The notes under the pieces were generated by a model. It made no database searches. It was not told where the DNA came from and saw nothing but the letters and a program-made list of their open reading frames with translations. Positions 1-7,768 of a DNA stretch of 64,000 nucleotides are shown piece after piece. Each line of letters opens with the position of its first letter. The first letter of the stretch is position 1. Made by a program: the position numbers and the translations under genes. The stretch comes from Rhodanobacter glycinis (GTDB lineage: Bacteria > Pseudomonadota > Gammaproteobacteria > Xanthomonadales > Rhodanobacteraceae): contig NZ_RCZB01000005.1 in the NCBI RefSeq assembly GCF_006438785.1, positions 124,001 to 188,000 of the forward strand, written 5' to 3'.

Positions 1-2
1 TG

Positions 3-1289
3 GCGCGCCGGGCGGTGCGCGAATCGCTGGTGCTGCTGAAAAACGACGGGGCGCTGCCGATCGATCCGCGCAAGCACGTGCTGGTAACCGGCGACGGCGC
101 CGACAACATCTCCAAGCAGAACGGCGGCTGGACGCTGACCTGGCAGGGCACCGGCCTGACCAATGCGGATTTTCCGGGTGCCACCTCGATCTTTGCCGGC
201 ATCCAGGCGCAGGTGAAGGCAGCCGGCGGCAGTGCCGAGCTGTCGATCGACGGCAGCTACAAGAGCAAGCCCGACGTTGCCGTCGTGGTGTTTGGCGAAG
301 ACCCCTACGCCGAGTTCCAGGGCGACCTGCCGAACCTGGCGTACCGGCCGGGCAATGACCACGATCTGGACCTGTTGCGCCGCCTGCGCGGACAGGGCGT
401 GCCGGTGGTGGCGGTGTTCCTCACCGGACGGCCGCTGTGGATGAATCGGGAGATCAATGCGTCTGATGCGTTCGTGGTGGCGTGGTTGCCGGGCAGCGAG
501 GGCGCGGGCATCGCCGACGTGTTGCTGCGCACGCGCGATGGCCGCATCGCCCACGACTTCCACGGCAAGCTGGCGTATTCGTGGCCGCGCACCGCGGTGC
601 AGATCCCGCTCGCAGGCGGCAAGGACAACTATCACCCGCAATTCCCCTACGGTTTCGGGCTGACCTATGCAGATCACGACGACACCGGCCGGTTGCCGGA
701 AGAAGCCGGCATCGAGTTGAGCAGCGCGCGCGCCGGCGTCTACTTCACCCATGGCAAACCCGCGCAGGGTTTCGCGCTGCGCCTGACCGGCGCCAATGGC
801 GCGGCCGCAAACGTCACCGCCACACCGGCGGCAACGGCGGACGGCAGCCTGCGCATCGCCTCGCTCGACTACAAGGCACAGGAGGACGCGCGTCGCCTGA
901 GCTGGTCCGGCAACGGTGCGGCGCACGCTGCGCTGGTCGCGCCCGCGCCACTGGATGTGGAGCGCGAAACCAATGGCGATGTGCTGCTGGTGACCACGCT
1001 GCGGGTCGATGCGGTGTCGCCGCAGGGTACGGCGATCGGCGTCGGTTGCGGAGTCGGCTGCAATGCGCAGGTGCCGATCGGCCGGCAGCTGGACGACTTG
1101 CCGCGGGGGCAGTGGCTGCGGGTGGGTATTTCGCTGAAATGTTTCCGCGATGCCGGTGCGGACATGAGCAAGCTGGACCAGCCGTTCGAATGGATCGGCA
1201 GCCCCGGCGAAAGCATCGCCATTACCGACGTGTCGCTGGGTACGGTGGCGGACAAGACGCTGGTTTGCCCGGTCGCCAGGAAAGACTGA
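3..1289 (+). CDS. GH3 exo-beta-glucosidase, C-terminal part (5' end outside window)
   Basis: This is the C-terminal 428 residues of a glycoside hydrolase family 3 enzyme. The reading frame is open through the left edge, so the N-terminal TIM barrel that carries the nucleophile is missing. The first visible residues (VRESLVLLKNDGALPI) are the classic start of the GH3 C-terminal alpha/beta sandwich. The GGWTLTWQGTG stretch is typical of the ExoI / glucan 1,4-beta-glucosidase subgroup. After about residue 225 a further beta-rich module follows that resembles the galactose-binding-like C-terminal domain of ExoP-type enzymes. The likely role is release of glucose from beta-glucans or cello-oligosaccharides in the periplasm or outside the cell. 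The stop overlaps the start of the sugar porter (ATGA), which implies co-transcription. The exact substrate is inferred. Confidence 0.9.
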   Translation, partial: ARRAVRESLVLLKNDGALPIDPRKHVLVTGDGADNISKQNGGWTLTWQGTGLTNADFPGATSIFAGIQAQVKAAGGSAELSIDGSYKSKPDVAVVVFGEDPYAEFQGDLPNLAYRPGNDHDLDLLRRLRGQGVPVVAVFLTGRPLWMNREINASDAFVVAWLPGSEGAGIADVLLRTRDGRIAHDFHGKLAYSWPRTAVQIPLAGGKDNYHPQFPYGFGLTYADHDDTGRLPEEAGIELSSARAGVYFTHGKPAQGFALRLTGANGAAANVTATPAATADGSLRIASLDYKAQEDARRLSWSGNGAAHAALVAPAPLDVERETNGDVLLVTTLRVDAVSPQGTAIGVGCGVGCNAQVPIGRQLDDLPRGQWLRVGISLKCFRDAGADMSKLDQPFEWIGSPGESIAITDVSLGTVADKTLVCPVARKD

Positions 1290-2683
1290 TGAATGTCCTG
1301 GCCCTGCCCACCACCGCCGTTGCGCGCGCCCGCACGACGACCCTGCTCACCTGCGTGCTGGCCGCGCTGGCCGGCTTGATGTTCGGCCTCGACATCGGCG
1401 TGATCTCCGGCGCCACGCAGTTCATCCAGGCCGAGTTCGCCATCTCCGACCACGTCATCGAATGGATCGTCAGCGCGATGATGCTGGGTGCCGCGATCGG
1501 TGCCGCCGGCGCCGGCTGGCTGTCGGCCGCGTTGGGCCGCAAGCGCTCGCTGATCCTCAGCGCGATGCTGTTCGTGGCCGGCTCGCTGTTGTGCGGGCTG
1601 GCCTGGTCGCCGGCGAGCCTGATCGGCGCGCGTCTGGCGCTCGGGCTGGCGATCGGCATGGCCGCGTTCACCGCGCCGCTGTACCTGGCCGAGGTGGCGC
1701 CGGAACAGACCCGCGGCGCGATGATCTCCACTTACCAGTTGATGATCACCATCGGCATCTTCGTGGCATTCCTGTCCGACCTGGCGCTCAGCTACAGCGG
1801 TGCCTGGCGCTGGATGCTCGGCATCATCGCGATTCCCGGTGCGCTGTTTCTGCTCGGCGTGCTGGTCCTGCCGGAGAGTCCGCGCTGGTTGATGCTGCGT
1901 GGACGCCGCGACGAGGCGACCGCGGTGCTGGCACGCCTGCGCGGCGACGATGTGGTGGTGGATCGCGAAGTGGCCGAAATCGATGCGCAGCTCAAATCGC
2001 CGCAGCATGGCTGGCAGCTGTTCCGGCACAACCGCAATTTCCGCCGCTCGGTCGGCCTCGGCATCCTGCTGCAGGTGATGCAGCAGCTCACCGGCATCAA
2101 CGTGATCATGTATTACGCGCCGCGCATCTTCGCCAGTGTCGGCTTCGGCACCAGTGCGCAGATGTGGACCACCGCCATCGTCGGCCTCACCAACATGCTG
2201 GCCACCTTCATCGCGATCGGCCTGGTCGACCGACTGGGGCGCAAGCCGATCCTGTACGCGGGCTTCGGCGTGATGGCGGCCAGCCTCGGCGCGGTCGGCA
2301 CGATGATGTACCTGGGCACCACCACGCATGCCGAGCAGATGGCCACGGTGGTGATGCTGCTGGTGTTCATCGTCGGCTTCGCGATGTCGGCCGGACCGCT
2401 GGTATGGACGCTGTGCTCGGAAGTGCAGCCGCTGCGTGGCCGCGACTTCGGCATCGGTTGCTCCACTTTCGTCAACTGGACGGCCAACATGATCGTCGGC
2501 GCGACCTTCCTGTCCCTGCTCAACGGCATCGGCCACGCGGCCACGTTCTGGCTGTATTCGGGGCTCAACCTGGTGTTCATCGTGATCACCTTGCTGTGGG
2601 TGCCGGAAACGCGCGGCGTCACACTGGAGCAGATCGAGCGCAAGCTGATGGCGGGCCGGCCGCTGCGCGAGATCGGCCGCTGA
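1289..2683 (+). CDS. MFS sugar porter (sugar:H+ symporter family)
   Basis: A 464-residue major facilitator superfamily protein of the sugar porter family (XylE/GalP/AraE-like), expected to import a monosaccharide across the inner membrane with protons. It has twelve hydrophobic segments and the family signatures ALGRKRS after TM2, PESPRWL after TM6, RLGRKPIL in the second half and PETRGVTLEQIE at the C-terminus. The QQLTGINVIMYYAP motif of TM7 keeps the two Gln and the Asn that contact the sugar in XylE. The ATG overlaps the GH3 stop codon. The much longer open frame upstream of it is read-through inside GH3 and is not coding. Pairing with an exo-glucosidase suggests uptake of the released glucose, but specificity cannot be read from sequence. 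Confidence 0.93.
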   Translation: MNVLALPTTAVARARTTTLLTCVLAALAGLMFGLDIGVISGATQFIQAEFAISDHVIEWIVSAMMLGAAIGAAGAGWLSAALGRKRSLILSAMLFVAGSLLCGLAWSPASLIGARLALGLAIGMAAFTAPLYLAEVAPEQTRGAMISTYQLMITIGIFVAFLSDLALSYSGAWRWMLGIIAIPGALFLLGVLVLPESPRWLMLRGRRDEATAVLARLRGDDVVVDREVAEIDAQLKSPQHGWQLFRHNRNFRRSVGLGILLQVMQQLTGINVIMYYAPRIFASVGFGTSAQMWTTAIVGLTNMLATFIAIGLVDRLGRKPILYAGFGVMAASLGAVGTMMYLGTTTHAEQMATVVMLLVFIVGFAMSAGPLVWTLCSEVQPLRGRDFGIGCSTFVNWTANMIVGATFLSLLNGIGHAATFWLYSGLNLVFIVITLLWVPETRGVTLEQIERKLMAGRPLREIGR

Positions 2684-2766
2684 CTGGCCAGCCCGGCACA
2701 CACGGCTGGAGCTGGTTGAGCCCCCTCCGTTTGCATGGGCATGAGCGTACCCAATGACAAAAAAGC

Positions 2767-2791
2767 GGCGACCTTCGGGTCGCCGTTTTTG
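2767..2791 (+). terminator. Rho-independent terminator after the sugar porter
   Basis: A 7-bp perfect stem (CGGCGAC / GTCGCCG) with a six-base loop is followed directly by TTTTT. It lies about 80 bp after the porter stop codon on the plus strand. Confidence 0.85.
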
Positions 2792-2800
2792 CTTGCGCGA

Positions 2801-2833
2801 AAAAAAAAAGGATGCCCCGTTGCCGGGGCATCC
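2801..2833 (-). terminator. Rho-independent terminator of the first TonB receptor
   Basis: A 9-bp stem (GGATGCCCC / GGGGCATCC) is followed, read on the minus strand, by nine T residues. It sits about 47 bp past the stop of the minus-strand TonB receptor. Together with the plus-strand hairpin just beside it, it insulates two converging transcripts. Confidence 0.9.
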
Positions 2834-2879
2834 AGTGGCGATCGAGGGGAGGGAACCGTCGCCAGGGAGAACCTGAAAT

Positions 2880-5285
2880 CTAGAACCACACCCCGACGTT
2901 GACGCCGTAGGTGCGCGGCGGCTGGTACTGCGAGGTATAGGCGAAGCTGCCGCCCGGCAGGGCGAAGCGACCGGCACTGGTGCGTACCTTGGCGTCGGAG
3001 ACGTTCTGCACGTACATCCCCACCCACCAGCGATCCTGCGGCTCGTTGTAGCGCAACGAGATGTCGCCGCGACCGTACGCCTTCTGCTTGTCGCCGTCGC
3101 CGAGATTGAACGTGCTGAGCCACTGCGAACTCTGGTACTGCGCGGAGATACGTGGCGTCAGCCGGCCGCCGTTGGACAGGCGGAAGTCATGCTCGTAGAT
3201 CGCGGTGAGCGAGGCATTCGGCGCATGCGGCAGGTCGTTGCCGCTGACGTCGACGCAGGCGCTGATGCCGGACGCCGGGTCGCAGGCGGGCAGGCCCTGG
3301 TAGTCGTTGCTGCCGGCGTACTTGAGCGTGCCCAGTTCCTTCTTCGGGATCGCCGAGAACACCAGGTTGAGCCGGTCGCTCTCGGTCTGCCATGCGAGCT
3401 CCGATTCGAAGCCCATCACCTTGGTGGTGCCCTTGACGTTGGAGAAGCCCAGCCCGCGGTTGCCGTCGGGGTAGGTGATCGGTGCGGCCAGCTGGAAGTT
3501 CTTGAACTGCTCGTAGTAGATCGCGCTGTTCCAGGTCAGATGACCATCGAGGAAGCTGAACTTCGAACCGACTTCGTAATTGGTCAGTGTCTCCGGTGCG
3601 TACAACGTGCCGGCGTCCTGGGTGCCGCCGGACTTGTAGCCGGTGGACACGCTGGCATACAGCAGGCCGTGCTGGCCCACGTCGGTGTCGAGCCGGGCCA
3701 GCCAGGTGACCTTGCTCTTGCTGTACTTCGCGTCGTTGACGGTGGAAACGTTGAAGCCCACATTGCCCGGATCGACGTCCGGCGAGATCGGCACCTGCGG
3801 CACCGTCGGGTCGTACGCCCAGCCCCAGCCGCGGCCGCCTTCGTTCTTCTTCTCGTCCTTGGACCAGCGCGCTCCACCGGTCAGGCGCAGGCCGTCGGTG
3901 ATGTGCCAGGTGGCCTGGCCGAAGAAGGCCGTGGTGTTCACCGTCTCCTTTGGCTGGATGAACGAGCCCTGCCAGGCGACGGTGCCCTGTGCGGTGCCGT
4001 TGAGGATCGGAATGTCGAAGCGGATGTTATTGTCCTCCGCCGCGTAGTAGAGACCGAGGATCCAGTCCACCGTGTTGTCGCCGGCGGACTTCAGGTCCAG
4101 CTCGTGGCTATAGTTCTTGTAATTGGACGAGTTGGTGCGATCGGCCTGGTAGGACGCGCCCGTGGTGAAGCTGGTCGGCACCTGCACGCCGTTGTCCTGG
4201 TCGAAATTGCTCTTGCCGGAGAAGCGGTTGAAGCCGGCGACGTAGCTCAGCGTCATCGCGTCGCTGATCTTGAAATCCATCCGGCTGCGCACCGTGTTGG
4301 AATCGCGCTTGAGGTAGGGCGCGGTGTCGATCAGCGCCGACCAGAAATCCTGTCCCGCGCGCGGCTGCTGCATCAGGCTCATGCCGGGCGTGCCGCGATC
4401 GCGGAAATACTCGTAGGACAGGTTCCAGGTGAACGCGTCGTTCGGCTGCCACAGGGCGCTGACGCGGGCGGCCGACTGGTCCTGCGCGTTGTACTGATCG
4501 CCACCGGTGACGTAGTTGCTGGCGTTGATTGGCTGGAAGGTGGCGAGGGTGCCGCCGCTGGCTAGGTAGTTTGCCTGCTGCTGCGCCACGCTGGGCAGTT
4601 GCTGCGAAGGATTCTGGTAGTCCACGTAGCCGTCGTGCTGCTCCTGCGCCATCGCGAAGCGCAGCGCGAACGTGCTGCTGATCGGCAGGTTCACCGTGGC
4701 GCGGGTGCCGACGTGGCTGTAGTTGCCGAAGTCGAGCTGCGCGTTGCCGTAGAAGCCGCTGGTGTCCGGTTTGCCGGTCTCGAAGTTGACCACGCCGGCG
4801 GTGGAGTTGCGACCCCACAACGTGCCTTGCGGACCGCGCAGCACTTCCACGCGTTCGATGTCGAGCAGCAGGCCGGCGGCCGCTTCCGGTCGCGGCGAAT
4901 ACACGCCGTCAATGAACATCGCCACTTCGGGATCGGCGTACTCGGTCTTGGCGCTGTCGTTGCCGATGCCGCGCATAGTCAGGGTGACCACGCCGTGGTC
5001 GCCTTGCGACGTGGCTTCGAAGCCGGGCACCAGTTTGGTGATGTCCTGCACCGTCATCACCCGTTCCTTGTCGAGCGAGTCGGCACTGATCGCGCTGATC
5101 GCGACCGGGGTCTTCTGCAGCGGTGTTTCGCGTTTGGTGGCGGTGACCTGGACGCTGTCCAGGTCCTTGACCTTTCTGGCCGCTGCCGCGTCCTGCGGGG
5201 CGGGATCCTGTGCGGCAGCGTGGACGGCGCCGGCAGCGAATATGGCGGTCATGGCGACGTACAAAGCCGAGTAGCGTAATTTCAT
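2880..5285 (-). CDS. TonB-dependent outer-membrane receptor
   Basis: An 801-residue TonB-dependent receptor that would use TonB/ExbB/ExbD energy to bring a ligand into the periplasm. The start chosen gives a clean signal peptide (MKLRYSALYVAMTAIFAAG, cleavage after AVHA). An upstream extension of the frame runs through the operators and the divergent gene, so it is rejected. A TonB-box-like DSVQVTATKRE leads into the plug domain, which has the hallmark RGPQGTLWGRNSTAGVVN near residue 150. A 22-strand-type barrel follows and ends in the aromatic GVWF. The general type is that of siderophore receptors, but the neighbours (GH3, sugar porter, tryptophan-halogenase homologue) point to a carbohydrate or plant-derived compound. 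It shares a divergent promoter region with the halogenase homologue. Confidence 0.93.
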   Translation of the reverse strand: MKLRYSALYVAMTAIFAAGAVHAAAQDPAPQDAAAARKVKDLDSVQVTATKRETPLQKTPVAISAISADSLDKERVMTVQDITKLVPGFEATSQGDHGVVTLTMRGIGNDSAKTEYADPEVAMFIDGVYSPRPEAAAGLLLDIERVEVLRGPQGTLWGRNSTAGVVNFETGKPDTSGFYGNAQLDFGNYSHVGTRATVNLPISSTFALRFAMAQEQHDGYVDYQNPSQQLPSVAQQQANYLASGGTLATFQPINASNYVTGGDQYNAQDQSAARVSALWQPNDAFTWNLSYEYFRDRGTPGMSLMQQPRAGQDFWSALIDTAPYLKRDSNTVRSRMDFKISDAMTLSYVAGFNRFSGKSNFDQDNGVQVPTSFTTGASYQADRTNSSNYKNYSHELDLKSAGDNTVDWILGLYYAAEDNNIRFDIPILNGTAQGTVAWQGSFIQPKETVNTTAFFGQATWHITDGLRLTGGARWSKDEKKNEGGRGWGWAYDPTVPQVPISPDVDPGNVGFNVSTVNDAKYSKSKVTWLARLDTDVGQHGLLYASVSTGYKSGGTQDAGTLYAPETLTNYEVGSKFSFLDGHLTWNSAIYYEQFKNFQLAAPITYPDGNRGLGFSNVKGTTKVMGFESELAWQTESDRLNLVFSAIPKKELGTLKYAGSNDYQGLPACDPASGISACVDVSGNDLPHAPNASLTAIYEHDFRLSNGGRLTPRISAQYQSSQWLSTFNLGDGDKQKAYGRGDISLRYNEPQDRWWVGMYVQNVSDAKVRTSAGRFALPGGSFAYTSQYQPPRTYGVNVGVWF

Positions 5286-5350
5286 TTCACCCTCTCCCCA
5301 AAAATCGTCGTGGACATGCAGGTAGTCACGGACATGCGGTAGTCTGTGTA

Positions 5351-5364
5351 TGACAGCGCTGTCA
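5351..5364. promoter_or_regulatory. LacI-type palindromic operator, copy 1
   Basis: A perfect 14-bp palindrome, TGACAGCGCTGTCA, with the central CpG typical of LacI-family operators. It lies between the divergent TonB receptor and halogenase homologue, 66 bp upstream of the receptor start. Confidence 0.8.
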
Positions 5365-5371
5365 AATTGAA

Positions 5372-5385
5372 TGACAGCGCTGTCA
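5372..5385. promoter_or_regulatory. LacI-type palindromic operator, copy 2
   Basis: An identical copy of TGACAGCGCTGTCA whose centre is 21 bp from the first, which is two turns of B-DNA. Two repressor dimers would bind on the same face of the helix. It lies 71 bp upstream of the halogenase homologue. Confidence 0.8.
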
Positions 5386-5456
5386 TCGGGGCCGATCCTA
5401 CTGCGAAAATCGGCAATAGGCTTGTTGCGAAGCAGCAAGCGGAGGAGGGGAGTGAA

Positions 5457-7040
5457 ATGGCGCGTATTCAGAAGATCCTGGTCGTGGGTGGCGGCACCGC
5501 CGGCTGGCTGACGGCTTGCTACCTGGCCAAGGTGTTGAACAGCACGAAACGGGAAAGCATCCAGGTCGAGCTGGTCGAATCGCCGAACATCGGCCTGCTT
5601 GGCGTGGGCGAGGCCACGTTCCCGTCGATCCGCGGCACGCTGGCCGCGATCGGCCTGGATGAACGCCGTTTCCTGGTCGGCGCCACCGCAACGTTCAAGC
5701 AGGGCATCCAGTACGTGAACTGGGTACGTCCGCCCGGCACGCCGGGGCCGGACCGCTTCTTTCATCCCTTCAGCCTGCCCAGCCAGCGCGCCGGCAGCCC
5801 GGAACTGCTGCCGTACTGGCTGCTGGGCGGTGCACCGGAGGGCATGCCGTTTGCCGATGCGGTGACCATGCAGGCCAGCCTGGTGAAGCGGGGCCGGGCG
5901 CCGAAGCGCGCCACCGATCCCGACTACCAGGCGCCGATGAACCATGCCTATCACTTCGATGCAGCCTGCTTCGCCGCCGTGCTCGCCGAGCATGGGCAGG
6001 GTCTTGGCGTCAGGCGTCACCTGGGCACGGTGGAACGCGCCGAACTCGACGAATCGGGCGCGATCGCGCGCATCGTCACCAAAGAAATCGGTGAGCTGAC
6101 CGCGGACCTCTACGTGGACTGCACCGGCCTGCGCGGCGCGCTGATCGGCAACGCCATGCAGTCGCCATTCCACAGCCGGCGTGACGTGCTGTTCGCCGAT
6201 CGGGCGGTGGCGCTGCAAGTGCCGTACCCGCGTCCGGACGCGTCGATCCTGCCGTTCACCCGCGCCACCGCGCAGGAGGCCGGCTGGATCTGGGACATCG
6301 GCCTGCAGAAGCGGCGCGGCATCGGTTACGTCTATTCATCGCAGCACAGCGGCGCCACGCGCGCGGAAGAGGTCATCCGCGGTTACGTGGGCGACGCGGC
6401 GACCGAACTGGATGCGTTGCACATCAAGTTCGAGACCGGCTACCGACCGGAACACTGGCGCAGGAACTGCGTAGCGGTGGGGCTGGCCGGTGGCTTCGTC
6501 GAACCGCTGGAATCCACCGGCATCGCTTTGGTCGAACTGGCCGCCTACCTGATCACCCATCTGCTTCCGGGCGATGTGGACGACATGGAACGCACGGCGC
6601 GCCAATTCAATCAGATGATGGTTGCCCGTTACGAGCGCATCATCGACTTCATCAAGATGCACTACTGCCTCACGCAGCGCCGCGACAGTGCGTTCTGGAT
6701 CGACAACACGGATCTCGCCAGCATCCCGCAGACCCTGCAGGACCGGCTCGCGCTATGGCGTCATCGACCACCGCACCGACTGGACTTCGTCACCGACCTG
6801 GAAATGTTCATGCCGGCCAGCTGGCAATACGTGCTGTACGGCATGGAGTTCAGCACCGACCTCGAACCGATGCGCAGCGCCTACCCGCAGATGGAGGCGG
6901 CGCAGCGCGAGTTCGCGATGATCCAGCAGATGGCAACGCATGCGCAGAACGATTTGCCGGATCATCGTGCGCTGGTCGAGCAATTGTGTCGCGAGCATTC
7001 GCAGCGGAAGATGGGCAGGCTTGCCGGGGCGGATGGTTGA
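5457..7040 (+). CDS. Tryptophan 7-halogenase-like flavoprotein
   Basis: A 527-residue FAD-dependent protein of the tryptophan halogenase family. The start follows a strong ribosome site (GGAGGAGGGG); upstream in-frame codons lie inside the operators. Visible motifs are the GGGTAGW dinucleotide fold (residues 11-17), the halogenase lysine in ATFKQGIQYVNW (Lys81), the WxWxI motif as WIWDIG (Trp277, Trp279), and FVEPLESTGI with the conserved Glu at about 352. The residues needed for chlorination are therefore present, although the usual Pro after WxWxI is Gly. No flavin reductase or natural-product genes are nearby. In Xanthomonas, Caulobacter and sphingomonads such proteins often sit beside TonB receptors in sugar loci with unknown function. 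It is divergent from the receptor and shares the double operator. Confidence 0.88.
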   Translation: MARIQKILVVGGGTAGWLTACYLAKVLNSTKRESIQVELVESPNIGLLGVGEATFPSIRGTLAAIGLDERRFLVGATATFKQGIQYVNWVRPPGTPGPDRFFHPFSLPSQRAGSPELLPYWLLGGAPEGMPFADAVTMQASLVKRGRAPKRATDPDYQAPMNHAYHFDAACFAAVLAEHGQGLGVRRHLGTVERAELDESGAIARIVTKEIGELTADLYVDCTGLRGALIGNAMQSPFHSRRDVLFADRAVALQVPYPRPDASILPFTRATAQEAGWIWDIGLQKRRGIGYVYSSQHSGATRAEEVIRGYVGDAATELDALHIKFETGYRPEHWRRNCVAVGLAGGFVEPLESTGIALVELAAYLITHLLPGDVDDMERTARQFNQMMVARYERIIDFIKMHYCLTQRRDSAFWIDNTDLASIPQTLQDRLALWRHRPPHRLDFVTDLEMFMPASWQYVLYGMEFSTDLEPMRSAYPQMEAAQREFAMIQQMATHAQNDLPDHRALVEQLCREHSQRKMGRLAGADG

Positions 7041-7115
7041 TTGGGTGATAGCCCCGCCGCAGTGTCGGAAACTCACCCTGACCTGATCCTGGCGCGATCG
7101 CCACTGGAGCCTCCC

Positions 7116-7643
7116 ATGCAAATGACCCGTCTCGTTTTCGCTGGCGTGCTGCTGGTGCTGCCAGCGCTCGATGGCTGCTCGAAACCGCCCGCCGAGGCAG
7201 CGGCGCCGACGGCGGTCGCTGCGCCGCCATCAGCGTCGGTCCCGGGAAAACCATCGCGGGAAGATGCCCGGGCATGCGATCTGGTCACGCCGCAGGAAAT
7301 GTCCGCGATTCTCGGCAGCGTCGTGGTCGGCACCGAACCAGGTCACAAATCGTCCGGCAAGACCGAATGCATCTACCAACCTGCCGGAGGGGTCAGCCCC
7401 TACGTCGAGTTCTCGGTCGAATGGGGCGAAGGTGAGACGGCGATGGGGGCCATGGGAGCCATGGGTCAGGGCAAACCGGGCCCGGACGACCCTTACGCCG
7501 GCATCGGCGATCAGGCGAAATCAGTGGGAACGACGCTGTGGATTCGCAGCGGCGAGGACCTTGTGCAGATCGTCTTTTCGGGCGTGACCGACGCGCCGGT
7601 AAAAGCGAAGAAAATTTTCAACACCGCGAAGGCGAGGATGTGA
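7116..7643 (+). CDS. Small lipoprotein of unknown function
   Basis: A 175-residue predicted lipoprotein. The start is placed at MQMTRLVFAGVLLVLPALDGC because this gives a signal peptide ending in the lipobox LDGC; the frame is open further upstream but without a signal. After an Ala/Pro-rich linker comes a CDLVTPQEMSAILG segment, a pattern seen in secreted proteins of the DUF3558 type, and a second Cys in TECIYQP, so a disulfide is plausible. There is a tandem Gly-Ala-Met repeat (AMGAMGAMGQG) in the middle. It follows the halogenase homologue by about 75 bp and may share its transcript. I do not recognise a specific function. Confidence 0.7.
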   Translation: MQMTRLVFAGVLLVLPALDGCSKPPAEAAAPTAVAAPPSASVPGKPSREDARACDLVTPQEMSAILGSVVVGTEPGHKSSGKTECIYQPAGGVSPYVEFSVEWGEGETAMGAMGAMGQGKPGPDDPYAGIGDQAKSVGTTLWIRSGEDLVQIVFSGVTDAPVKAKKIFNTAKARM

Positions 7644-7691
7644 CATGCGTGCGATGGCATGAGACTTCGCGATTGATCCGTGAGCTGGAAA

Positions 7692-7722
7692 CACCGGGAT
7701 CGGGATGAGCAGGATCCCGGTG
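7692..7722. terminator. Hairpin between convergent genes
   Basis: A perfect 10-bp inverted repeat (CACCGGGATC / GATCCCGGTG) with an 11-base loop sits between the small lipoprotein gene and the convergent GH39 gene. No T-tract follows, so termination is only a guess. Confidence 0.45.
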
Positions 7723-7768
7723 ACGAGCATTGATCGTGGCCTTCGCGCCGAGCTCATCGAGCCCGGCT

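Noticed and set aside
482..1288. Long N-terminal extension of the sugar porter
   Set aside because: It lies inside GH3 in another frame, and porter homology begins at the overlapping ATG.
869..2977. Long minus-strand open frame of about 700 codons opposite the GH3 and porter genes
   Set aside because: It is the antisense shadow of high-GC coding DNA: Arg/Gln/His-rich with no domain, while the plus-strand frames match known families.
5286..6218. N-terminal extension of the first TonB receptor frame
   Set aside because: It runs through the double operator and the divergent halogenase gene; the internal Met has a proper signal peptide.
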